A stretch of DNA of 7,165 nt. It comes from an uncultured Ruaniaceae bacterium. Lineage in GTDB: Bacteria > Actinomycetota > Actinomycetes > Actinomycetales > Beutenbergiaceae. The notes beneath the pieces are model-generated. The model had not been told where the DNA came from. It was given only the letters and a program-made list of their open reading frames with translations, and searched no databases. Positions 1 to 5,043 of this stretch are shown here, in pieces. The stretch spans positions 1 through 7,165 of the forward strand of contig CAMXUZ010000323.1 in assembly GCA_947251855.1 (NCBI GenBank), given 5' to 3'. The position numbers and the translations under genes are program-made. Positions within the stretch are counted from its first letter, which is position 1, and every line of letters begins with the position of its first letter.

Positions 1-1339
1 GCACGACGAGCGGGATCGCGACGACGGCCTGCGCGATGGGGATGAGGATGAGGCTGTTTCGAAGGTCGAGCGGGGGGCGGTTGAGCGTGACGAGGAATCC
101 GAACCCGACGGTCACGGCAGATACCCCGAGGGGGAGCATGAACGCCGCGTCGACGCCCGCGACCAGCCGCCGGATCCTGGCGGTGCGGGGCCGGCGGGAG
201 GCGATGAGGGAGACGAGCGTGCCCACCCCGACCGCGATGATCGTCGCGAGGAGGGCGATCTTCACCGAGTTCGCCGCCGCGTGCCACACCGGGACGGACA
301 GCGCGTTGTGGGTACCGAGGGTCCCCAGCGCTCGATAGTTCCCGAGCCCCCACCCGCTCGAGGTGCGCAGCGAGGCTGTGACGAGGTGGACCATCGGCAG
401 CGCGAGGAGGAAGACTCCGGTCGCGGCCGTCACCGCGATGGCGGGCCAGTCCGCTCCCCAGCGCAGGGGCGCGCGGGAGACGGCGGTGGAGGTGAGCCGC
501 AGCGCTACCTCGCGTTTGTTCCGCGCGGCGTTCGCGGTGAGGAGCACGCCCGAGACGATCACGAGTTGCACGATCGAGAGCACCGCGGCGGAGCGGAGGT
601 CGAGGAATTGGGTGGTGAGGGTCCAGATCTCGGTTTCCACCGTGCCCACCCGCGGGCCGCCGAGCACGAGCACGACCCCGAACGCCGTCGCGCAGAAGAG
701 GAACACGAGGCTCGCCGCGGAGACGATGGCGGGCATGAGCGCCGGCAGCGTGACAGCGAAGAACACCCGGCTCGGCCTCGCCCCGAGCGCGGCGGCGGCC
801 TCCTCGGTGCGGGAGTCGAGCCGCTCCCACATCCCGCCCACGCCGCGCACGACGAGGGCGTAGTTGAAGAACACGAGGGCGAGGATGACGGCGCCGACCG
901 TGCCGTCGAGCCCGAGGAACCCGAGCGGGCCGGATTCGGAGAGGAGCGCGCGGAACGCGACCCCGACGACGACGGTGGGCAGCACGAACGGGACCGTTAC
1001 GAGGGCCCGCACGATCCCCTGGCCGGGGAAGCGCCGTCGGTACAGCACATACGCCCCGGGGATCCCCAGCAGCAGGGAGGCGGCCGTGCCGGCCGTTGCT
1101 TGGCCGAGGGTGAGGCCGATGATCCGCCAGGTGCGCTCCCGGGTGAATACATCGGTGAACCCGCCGAGGTCGAGGCCATCCTCGCCGATGAAGCCGAGCC
1201 CGATGAGGGTCGCGACGGGCAGGGCGAAGAAGACCGCGAGGAAGGCGAGCGGAAGCGCCCCCGCGGCGGTCCATGCCGCGGGGGCGAGGCTCCGGCGGCT
1301 AGCCGATGACGTCGTCTTGCCAGGTGCGTAACCAGTCAT
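1..1339 (-). CDS. thiP: Thiamine ABC transporter permease ThiP (3' end beyond window)
   Basis: This is the inner-membrane permease of a thiamine/TPP ABC importer; it forms the channel fed by the ThiB lipoprotein and driven by an ATPase. Translating the minus strand from the ATG at 1339 gives an open frame of 446 codons with no stop to the left edge. It begins MTGYAPGKTTSS and has a first membrane segment at about residues 25-45. The canonical ABC permease loop (EEAAAALGA, then LPAL) lies at about residues 179-201. A second set of hydrophobic segments starts near residue 300, which fits ThiP-like proteins carrying two fused permease domains; the second EAA loop should lie off the window. No other ATG, GTG or TTG occurs near the start, and no strong ribosome binding site precedes it. 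The start sits inside thiB with a 41-base overlap, so translational coupling is likely. A related Fe3+-type permease has the same architecture, but ThiB and the TPP riboswitch upstream argue for thiamine. Confidence 0.88.
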   Translation of the reverse strand, partial: MTGYAPGKTTSSASRRSLAPAAWTAAGALPLAFLAVFFALPVATLIGLGFIGEDGLDLGGFTDVFTRERTWRIIGLTLGQATAGTAASLLLGIPGAYVLYRRRFPGQGIVRALVTVPFVLPTVVVGVAFRALLSESGPLGFLGLDGTVGAVILALVFFNYALVVRGVGGMWERLDSRTEEAAAALGARPSRVFFAVTLPALMPAIVSAASLVFLFCATAFGVVLVLGGPRVGTVETEIWTLTTQFLDLRSAAVLSIVQLVIVSGVLLTANAARNKREVALRLTSTAVSRAPLRWGADWPAIAVTAATGVFLLALPMVHLVTASLRTSSGWGLGNYRALGTLGTHNALSVPVWHAAANSVKIALLATIIAVGVGTLVSLIASRRPRTARIRRLVAGVDAAFMLPLGVSAVTVGFGFLVTLNRPPLDLRNSLILIPIAQAVVAIPLVV

Positions 1340-2399
1340 CCAGGTTCGCTTCGATGTCGGCGGGGTCGAGCTGGTGGGGTTTCTCCGCGAGCGGGGCGTG
1401 GGCGACCCAGTCCTCGGGGAGGTCCACCGGCGCGACGGGGTACATGTACAGGCTCTCGGCGATCTCCCCCTGCACGTCCTCGGAGAGGAGGAAGTCGACG
1501 AACGCGCGGGCCCCTTCGGGGTTCTCCGCGCCGGCGAGCACCCCGGCGTACTCGACCTGCCGGAAACACGTGTCCAGGAGGGAGCCGGTGGTGGAATCGC
1601 CGTCGTCATCGAGCGTGAACGCTGGCGAGGTGGAGTACGAGAGCGCGATCGGGCGGGAGCCGCCGTTGGCGGTGAAGTCGGTGTAATAGGCGTCCGACCA
1701 GCCGTCGACGATCTTCACGTCGTTCGCGAGCAGGTCGTCCCAGTAGTTCACCCAGTCGCCGTCGAAGTTGGAGATCGTTGCGAGCAGGAACGCGAGCCCG
1801 GGTGAGGATTGGGCGGGGTTGGTGAGCACGGTCAGCCCCTCGTAGTCCGCGTTCAACAGATCATCGAAGTCCTCCGGTTCGGGCAGGTCGTTCTCATCGA
1901 ACCACTCGTGGTCGACGTTGAGGCACACGTCCCCCAGGTCGATCGGGGTGAGGGCGTTGCCGCCGTCGATGAGGTAGTCCGCGGCCTCGCCGGGCAGTTC
2001 CGCTGGTGCGTAGTCCTCGAGGATCTCGGCGTCGATCGCGCGGGCGGCGAAGGAGTTGTCGATGCCGTACACGACGTCCCCGAGCGGGGAATCCTTGGTG
2101 AGGATGAGCTGGTTGACGAGCGCGCCAGCGTCTCCGGGCGCGGAGAACTCCAATTCGTAGCCGGTGGTTTCGGTGAACTGAGCGAAGAGTCCCTCCTCGA
2201 GGTTGAAGGAGTCGTGGCTGACGACGCGCACGACTCCGCCGGCCTCTCCGTTTTCACCGCCGGCCTCCTCGCCCTCCGGCGCAGCCGTTTCCGCTTCCCC
2301 GCCCGGTTCCTCCCCGGCCGGGGAAGTGCAGGCACCCAGCGCGAGCAGGCCCGCGAGCGCGGCGGGCAGGTAGATCGATTTGCGTGCGCGAAGGCGCAT
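1299..2399 (-). CDS. thiB: Thiamine ABC transporter substrate-binding lipoprotein ThiB
   Basis: This protein captures thiamine (or its phosphates) outside the membrane and delivers it to the permease. It has 366 residues. The N-terminus is a lipoprotein signal with positively charged residues 1-7, a hydrophobic stretch 9-23 and lipobox LGAC with the lipidated Cys at 24. A Glu/Gly/Ala-rich linker (about 27-55) tethers the domain to the membrane. The mature domain carries ThiB signatures: VSHDSF (60-65), a GDVVYGIDN block (107-115), NPAQSSPGLAFLL (194-206), DGWSDAYY (232-239), SYSTSPAF (254-261) and MYPVAPVDLP (319-328). As I recall them, these line up with E. coli ThiB (DSF, DVVLGLDN, TSTPGLGLL, KGWSEAY, SYTTSPA, MYPVANVTLP). 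The ATG at 2399 is supported by GAGGAGGA at 2403-2410. It is the first gene after the TPP riboswitch, which supports thiamine as the substrate. Confidence 0.94.
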   Translation of the reverse strand: MRLRARKSIYLPAALAGLLALGACTSPAGEEPGGEAETAAPEGEEAGGENGEAGGVVRVVSHDSFNLEEGLFAQFTETTGYELEFSAPGDAGALVNQLILTKDSPLGDVVYGIDNSFAARAIDAEILEDYAPAELPGEAADYLIDGGNALTPIDLGDVCLNVDHEWFDENDLPEPEDFDDLLNADYEGLTVLTNPAQSSPGLAFLLATISNFDGDWVNYWDDLLANDVKIVDGWSDAYYTDFTANGGSRPIALSYSTSPAFTLDDDGDSTTGSLLDTCFRQVEYAGVLAGAENPEGARAFVDFLLSEDVQGEIAESLYMYPVAPVDLPEDWVAHAPLAEKPHQLDPADIEANLDDWLRTWQDDVIG

Positions 2400-2460
2400 G
2401 AATCCTCCTCAGGGTAGAGAAGGGGTCTTCCGACACATGGAAGAGAAAGCTCGACTTCCT
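2400..2460 (-). promoter_or_regulatory. Riboswitch expression platform with hideable ribosome binding site
   Basis: Five alternately complementary segments run from the 3' end of the aptamer to the thiB ribosome binding site on the minus strand: (1) GGAAG 2459-2455, (2) TCTTCC 2444-2439, (3) GGAAGA 2431-2426, (4) CTTCTC 2422-2417, (5) GAGGAG 2410-2405, the last being the Shine-Dalgarno. Segments 2 and 3 form a perfect 6-bp stem with a 7-base loop. Segments 4 and 5 form a 6-bp stem (one wobble) with loop TACCCT, which hides the Shine-Dalgarno. In the other register 1 pairs with 2 and 3 with 4, freeing it. No U-run follows a hairpin, so control is more likely at translation than by intrinsic termination. 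The pairings are seen in the sequence; the switching order is inferred. Confidence 0.7.
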
Positions 2461-2540
2461 TCGCCGGTATTAACCGGAAGCAGGTTCGAGGGTCTGCGGT
2501 CGCCCGCACTCTCAGCGCAACGTGGTGCGCTCCCCTGTCG
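2452..2540 (-). ncRNA. TPP riboswitch (THI element) aptamer
   Basis: The leader of thiB carries the conserved parts of a thiamine pyrophosphate aptamer, in order on the minus strand: a closing CGAC (2540-2537) paired with GTCG (2455-2452), a GGGG stretch, a hairpin with arms GCGCA/TGCGC (2530-2526 and 2519-2515), the invariant CTGAGA (2515-2510), ACCCTcGAACCTG (2493-2481), GGTTAATACC (2475-2466) and the terminal GCGaAGGAAG. These match the RF00059-type consensus closely. The aptamer binds TPP and lies 53 bases upstream of the thiB start, so it should control the thiamine importer by feedback. Identification rests on motif reading rather than a covariance model, but the match is close enough to leave little doubt. 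Confidence 0.96.
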
Positions 2541-2553
2541 TGTACTACCTGCC

Positions 2554-2559
2554 AGTCTA
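2554..2559 (-). promoter_or_regulatory. Possible -10 box of the thi operon
   Basis: TAGACT on the minus strand fits the TAnnnT pattern of an actinobacterial -10 box and would place the transcript start about 7 bases before the TPP aptamer, which is a sensible spacing. No convincing -35 box is visible at 16-18 bases. A GTCACC at 2587-2582 is too far away to count. Confidence 0.35.
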
Positions 2560-2603
2560 CCCTCGGTTCTCCCCGGGCTGGGGTGACTCCTCCCACACGC
2601 CCC

Positions 2604-2620
2604 CGCGGCTCGCCGCCGCG
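2604..2620. repeat. GC-rich hairpin upstream of the thi leader
   Basis: CGCGGC (2604-2609) and GCCGCG (2615-2620) are perfect inverted arms around the loop TCGCC. The hairpin follows the larger palindrome at 2636-2692 when read on the minus strand, and no T-run follows it. It could help end transcripts from the AbiEi-type gene, or it may be incidental in such GC-rich DNA. Confidence 0.35.
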
Positions 2621-2635
2621 CCGCGCACCGCGCGC

Positions 2636-2692
2636 CGAGAAGTGCCTAATGCTGCTAGAACCACCTCTACCGGCAGCTTGCGGCACTTCTCG
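2636..2692. repeat. 57-base interrupted palindrome, possible terminator or dispersed repeat
   Basis: The outer arms CGAGAAGTGCC (2636-2646) and GGCACTTCTCG (2682-2692) are a perfect 11-bp inverted repeat. Inside, GCTGC (2651-2655) pairs with GCAGC (2673-2677) and TAGA (2656-2659) with TCTA (2666-2669), leaving a small bulge and a six-base loop. The element starts 31 bases after the stop codon of the AbiEi-type gene in its direction of transcription, so it could act as its terminator, although neither strand has a clear T-run. The structured arms and the lack of coding potential also fit a dispersed palindromic repeat. Confidence 0.6.
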
Positions 2693-2723
2693 CCCCCCGC
2701 TCAGCGCTGCGCACTCAGCAGGG

Positions 2724-3674
2724 TCAGCTCTGGAGGGCGCGGGCGACGGCCAGCGCCACCTTGCCTTCACGCACATCGCGGCCGGTGAAGTGAAGGACGG
2801 TGTGGCGCCCCTCCAGCACGATCTGGTTCTGACGAGCTCGGTCGCGAAAGAGCGCTTTCGGGGTCTCATGAAATTCCCTGCCGTCGATTTCTACCAGCAC
2901 CCAGGTTCCGCACTCTCGTTCCCACCCCAGGTCGGCACGGGCAACGAGCCTGCCGCGAATATCCCGGATCTCGGCCTGCACCGTTGGTGGGGGCAGGTGC
3001 GCCGCCCGGCAATCTAACCGAGCCCAGGTCTCCACGGGTGATTCAGCTCGTCCATCTACAAACTCCCACCACCGCCCCAGCCCGGCCACCCCGCGGCGGC
3101 CGCGAAGCCCCTCGCGGATCTGGCTCATGTGCACCGCGGCGATGAGGCCTCTGTTCAATGCGGAATCGACGACCGCGATCGCGCGCCTGAAACCAAGTTC
3201 CGGGAGTGCTTGGACCAACGCTGCCTCAGGAGCGGCGACGTATCGACCGTGAATCACCGAGACCGGGAACGGGCGAACGAATTGCCGCACCCGCACGCCC
3301 TTGGCGCCCGCTGATCCGCGCCTTCCGCGCAGGGAGATTTCCGGGGTGATGCGCGTCGGAAGGCCCCACACGCCGTGAAGGGCTAACGCCGCCGCGCCCG
3401 TGGCCACCGACCCCTCGGCGGAGAGCAAGCCCATCCATGCACTCCTGATCCGATGCAAGTCATACTCACTCCGGGCCTGAAGAGCGGTGCTCTCGTCCCT
3501 CGCACCCGGCCAGTCATATACGTTTCTCGTCACGTGCACGAGCTCGCGATGTTTCACCAGCGTCACCAATCGGTGCCGGTTGATCTCGCCGATAGCGAGC
3601 TGTTGACGGCTGAGGAGTCCGCCCTGCACGGATGCGTACCGGATGAGAGCGCGGGGAACTCGGGCTGCTTTCAT
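2724..3674 (-). CDS. Solitary AbiEi-type protein with DUF559/endonuclease-like C-terminus
   Basis: The 316-residue product resembles actinobacterial proteins usually named type IV toxin-antitoxin AbiEi-family antitoxin domain or DUF559 protein. Residues about 18-57 (GGLLSRQQLAIG, then HRELVHVTRNVYDWPG) look like the AbiEi N-terminal winged helix, a DNA-binding fold. Residues 90-105 (VATGAAALALHGVWGLP) match the following conserved block. The C-terminal third (about 212-305) has the DUF559/Vsr-like pattern ESPVET, ARADLGWE, VEIDGREFHE, then RDRARQN and VLHFTGRDV, a PD-(D/E)xK-type arrangement with candidate acidic residues E215, D248, E262 and D264; the usual ExK lysine is replaced by Asp. No AbiEii nucleotidyltransferase toxin gene is adjacent on either side. 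The ATG at 3674 has GGAGAG almost touching it, closer than usual, so the start is less certain than the frame. The actual function is unknown; DNA binding or nuclease activity is inferred. Confidence 0.82.
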   Translation of the reverse strand: MKAARVPRALIRYASVQGGLLSRQQLAIGEINRHRLVTLVKHRELVHVTRNVYDWPGARDESTALQARSEYDLHRIRSAWMGLLSAEGSVATGAAALALHGVWGLPTRITPEISLRGRRGSAGAKGVRVRQFVRPFPVSVIHGRYVAAPEAALVQALPELGFRRAIAVVDSALNRGLIAAVHMSQIREGLRGRRGVAGLGRWWEFVDGRAESPVETWARLDCRAAHLPPPTVQAEIRDIRGRLVARADLGWERECGTWVLVEIDGREFHETPKALFRDRARQNQIVLEGRHTVLHFTGRDVREGKVALAVARALQS

Positions 3675-3781
3675 CTCTCCAGACCAGCACTGCCTGCGCA
3701 GCAGCGCTCCGGCCCGGCGGCGCTCGGTGGAAAGGAAGGAATCTGTGGAGAAAAGTTTGTGGAGGGGGCGGAGAAGGGGGT

Positions 3782-3868
3782 CTGCGAACGTCGCTCCGCG
3801 CGTCTGTGGCCCCGAGAACGGTGTCAGGCCGCTCGTTCGCAGCTTTTACCGGCATAGCACCGTTGTCG
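3782..3868. repeat. Two interleaved inverted repeats
   Basis: CTGCGAACG (3782-3790) and CGTTCGCAG (3834-3842) form a perfect 9-bp inverted repeat. CGAGAACGGTG (3813-3823) and CACCGTTGTCG (3858-3868) form an 11-bp inverted repeat with one mismatch. One arm of each lies between the arms of the other, so as RNA they would form a pseudoknot or exclude each other, and as DNA they could be paired protein-binding half-sites. They lie 108-194 bases upstream of the AbiEi-type start. Confidence 0.55.
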
Positions 3869-3931
3869 AGCGGGATTCCTTGCTGGGGCGGGGCATTCCG
3901 CAGGTGCAGGCGAGTAAGCGGCAAAGAATCC

Positions 3932-3942
3932 GCAGGACCTGC
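3932..3942. promoter_or_regulatory. Small palindrome, possible operator
   Basis: GCAGG and CCTGC flank a single central base. The site lies just upstream of where the -35 region of the DUF4235 promoter should be. The left part repeats a TCCGCAGG copy 32 bases upstream (3897-3904), about three helical turns away. A repressor or activator site is possible, but short GC palindromes are common in such DNA. Confidence 0.25.
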
Positions 3943-3965
3943 ACTGCGCGAGCCGGGGAACCTAT

Positions 3966-3971
3966 TAGGCT
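3966..3971 (+). promoter_or_regulatory. Possible -10 box of the DUF4235 gene
   Basis: TAGGCT sits in the only AT-leaning patch before the gene and would give a short leader of about 20 bases ahead of the GTG start. No clear -35 box is seen at the right distance. Confidence 0.4.
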
Positions 3972-3986
3972 AGAGGGCAGTCGACT

Positions 3987-3991
3987 GGAGG
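3987..3991 (+). promoter_or_regulatory. Ribosome binding site that fixes the DUF4235 start
   Basis: GGAGG lies five bases before the GTG at 3997. It marks that codon as the true start rather than the in-frame ATG codons far upstream. Confidence 0.85.
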
Positions 3992-3996
3992 AAGCC

Positions 3997-4248
3997 GTGA
4001 ACGCACGAAAGCTTGTGAGTACCGCAATAGTTCTCGGAGCGGGATTTGCCGCGACGAAAGCCACGTCCGTCATCTGGCGGGCCGTCACCGGGCACGAGCC
4101 GCCCACAGAAATCGACGATGACGGTCAGATCTCCGTCACTGAGGTCGTGCTGTTCGCGGCTGTCTCCTCCGCCGCGGCGGCGCTGGTGAAGGCATTCGCG
4201 ACGAAGGGTGCGAAACGGATCACCACCCCGCGGATCCCGAAGAACTAA
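3997..4248 (+). CDS. DUF4235 family small membrane protein
   Basis: The 83-residue product begins MNARKLVSTAIVLGAGFAA. It has two hydrophobic segments, about residues 6-22 and 49-66, separated by the conserved block around TGHEPPTEIDDDGQISVTE (31-49), and a basic tail (KGAKRITTPRIPKN). This pattern matches the actinobacterial DUF4235 family (KL..A.....G..A.K....W...TG..PP), whose biochemical role is not known to me. The GTG start is chosen for its well-spaced GGAGG. The frame stays open upstream, but the extra residues are Arg/Ser-rich and lie in the regulatory region, so I do not include them. The gene is divergent from the AbiEi-type gene and convergent with mrpG, so it is probably a single-gene transcript. 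Confidence 0.82.
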   Translation: MNARKLVSTAIVLGAGFAATKATSVIWRAVTGHEPPTEIDDDGQISVTEVVLFAAVSSAAAALVKAFATKGAKRITTPRIPKN

Positions 4249-4276
4249 CACCCCGGCCGACTGGCTCCCCGGCCCC

Positions 4277-4654
4277 CTAGTTCCGCGGCGAGGTTTCCTC
4301 GTGAGGAACGTCGCTGCGGGCGAGGTCCTCGCTGAGTTCGTCGACGACGAGGAGGTCGGAGGCGACCTTTTTCGTGCGAACCGCGGCCCGGCCGAGCATG
4401 TGCGCGGAGACGGGCGAGGTGATGAGCTGGAAGAGCACCACGAGGGCGACCTTCCACGCCACCTGGATGCTCTGCATCGATAGCGCGAGGCCGATCATCA
4501 GCAGCGCGATACCCAGCGTTCCGGGTTTGGTCACTCCATGCATCCGGGCGAGCACGTCCGGGAAGCGCACGAGCCCGATCGCGGCGATGAGGGTGAGCAG
4601 GCTCCCGGCGATGAACAGGGCCGAGGCCGCCCAGGTCATGAGTTCGTCCATCAT
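4277..4654 (-). CDS. mrpG: Na+/H+ antiporter subunit MrpG (MnhG)
   Basis: This is the small membrane subunit G of the Mrp multisubunit cation/proton antiporter, which expels Na+ (and in some systems K+) in exchange for protons and supports pH and salt tolerance. The product has 125 residues with three membrane segments (about 8-28, 46-63 and 66-85). Family hallmarks are visible: RFPDVLARMHGVTKPGTLG (30-48) and TSPVSAHMLGRAA (79-91). The last 30 or so residues form a charged acidic tail. The ATG overlaps the mrpF stop in an ATGA. A second ATG follows at once (4651); AGAGGA touches the first ATG and is better spaced for the second, so either may be used. It is the last mrp gene and ends 28 bases from the convergent DUF4235 gene, with no classical terminator between them. 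Confidence 0.93.
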   Translation of the reverse strand: MMDELMTWAASALFIAGSLLTLIAAIGLVRFPDVLARMHGVTKPGTLGIALLMIGLALSMQSIQVAWKVALVVLFQLITSPVSAHMLGRAAVRTKKVASDLLVVDELSEDLARSDVPHEETSPRN

Positions 4655-5043
4655 TCCTCTGCCGTCCCCTCTGGTCCTGCTCGCCGGTGGGCCGCTTCCT
4701 GCTCAGCTTCCATCCGCGCCCGCACCCGGGCCAGGCGCTCGCGCACGAGCTCTGCTCGGGCGGCGTCAGACTCCTCCGCGCTCGGTGGGTCGGCGGCGGC
4801 GAAGCGGGCGAGGGTGACCGACCCGACGAACCCGACCGAGGCGAGTACCACGAGGATGACGACGAGGTCTTGCCGGCCCGTCCACGCGGAGTAGATCGTC
4901 AGCATCGCGATGACGACGGCGACGAGCCCGTCGATGGAGACGATCCGGTCCAAGGTGGATGGTCCCCGTTCAGCGCGAACGAGCGTGGTGAGCGCCGCGG
5001 CGGTGAGGAGCACCCCGCAAATCACCATCACGATTGGGCTCAC
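4651..5043 (-). CDS. mrpF: Na+/H+ antiporter subunit MrpF (MnhF) with long C-terminal tail
   Basis: Subunit F of the Mrp antiporter, a small three-helix membrane protein. The GTG at 5043 is chosen because it overlaps the mrpE stop in a GTGA, is preceded by GGGGAGGAACC, and gives VSPIVMVICGVLL, the expected first helix. The product has 130 residues: helices at about 4-22, 34-53 and 59-82, with the conserved segment RGPSTLDRIVSID at 26-38, whose Asp32 matches the conserved acidic residue of Bacillus MrpF. Residues 85-130 form a highly charged Glu/Arg/Ala-rich extension (EESDAARAELVRERLARVRA and onward) that could be a helix or short coiled coil. Most family members are near 90 residues, so the tail is an addition. 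The frame remains open upstream, but that part overlaps mrpE and shows no family features. Confidence 0.93.
   Translation of the reverse strand: MSPIVMVICGVLLTAAALTTLVRAERGPSTLDRIVSIDGLVAVVIAMLTIYSAWTGRQDLVVILVVLASVGFVGSVTLARFAAADPPSAEESDAARAELVRERLARVRARMEAEQEAAHRRAGPEGTAEE

Larger units (their letters stand above)
3675..3996. other. Gene-free divergent intergenic region with inverted repeats
   Basis: This 322-base stretch separates the divergent AbiEi-type and DUF4235 genes and holds no frame I believe. A plus-strand frame does run through it into the DUF4235 gene, but the translated extension is Arg/Ser-rich and has no family features. The region does hold two interleaved inverted repeats (3782-3868), a short direct repeat TCCGCAGG (3897-3904 and 3929-3936), a small palindrome (3932-3942) and a plausible -10 box for the DUF4235 gene. 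It probably carries the regulatory sequences of both neighbours. Confidence 0.6.

Noticed and set aside
281..1331. Long plus-strand open frames opposite the permease
   Set aside because: They are antisense to thiP and translate into low-complexity Arg/Glu/Gly- or Ser/Arg-rich chains with no family features, as expected for GC-rich DNA read on the wrong strand.
2409..2438. Nine-codon leader peptide (ATG at 2438 to TGA at 2409, minus strand)
   Set aside because: It ends right at the thiB ribosome binding site, which is suggestive, but it has no ribosome binding site of its own and lies in the riboswitch platform whose pairings explain the sequence better.
3735..3765. Two TGTGGAG motifs resembling DnaA boxes
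   Set aside because: Neither matches the DnaA box (TTGTCCACA or TTATCCACA) exactly, there are only two, and no replication genes are nearby.
3514..3924. Minus-strand 136-codon frame overlapping the 5' end of the AbiEi-type gene
   Set aside because: It is out of frame with the recognisable gene, Pro/Arg-rich, and has no family features.
3643..3996. Upstream in-frame extension of the DUF4235 gene (118 extra residues)
   Set aside because: The added residues are Arg/Ser-rich without family features, and a well-placed GGAGG marks the GTG at 3997 as the start.
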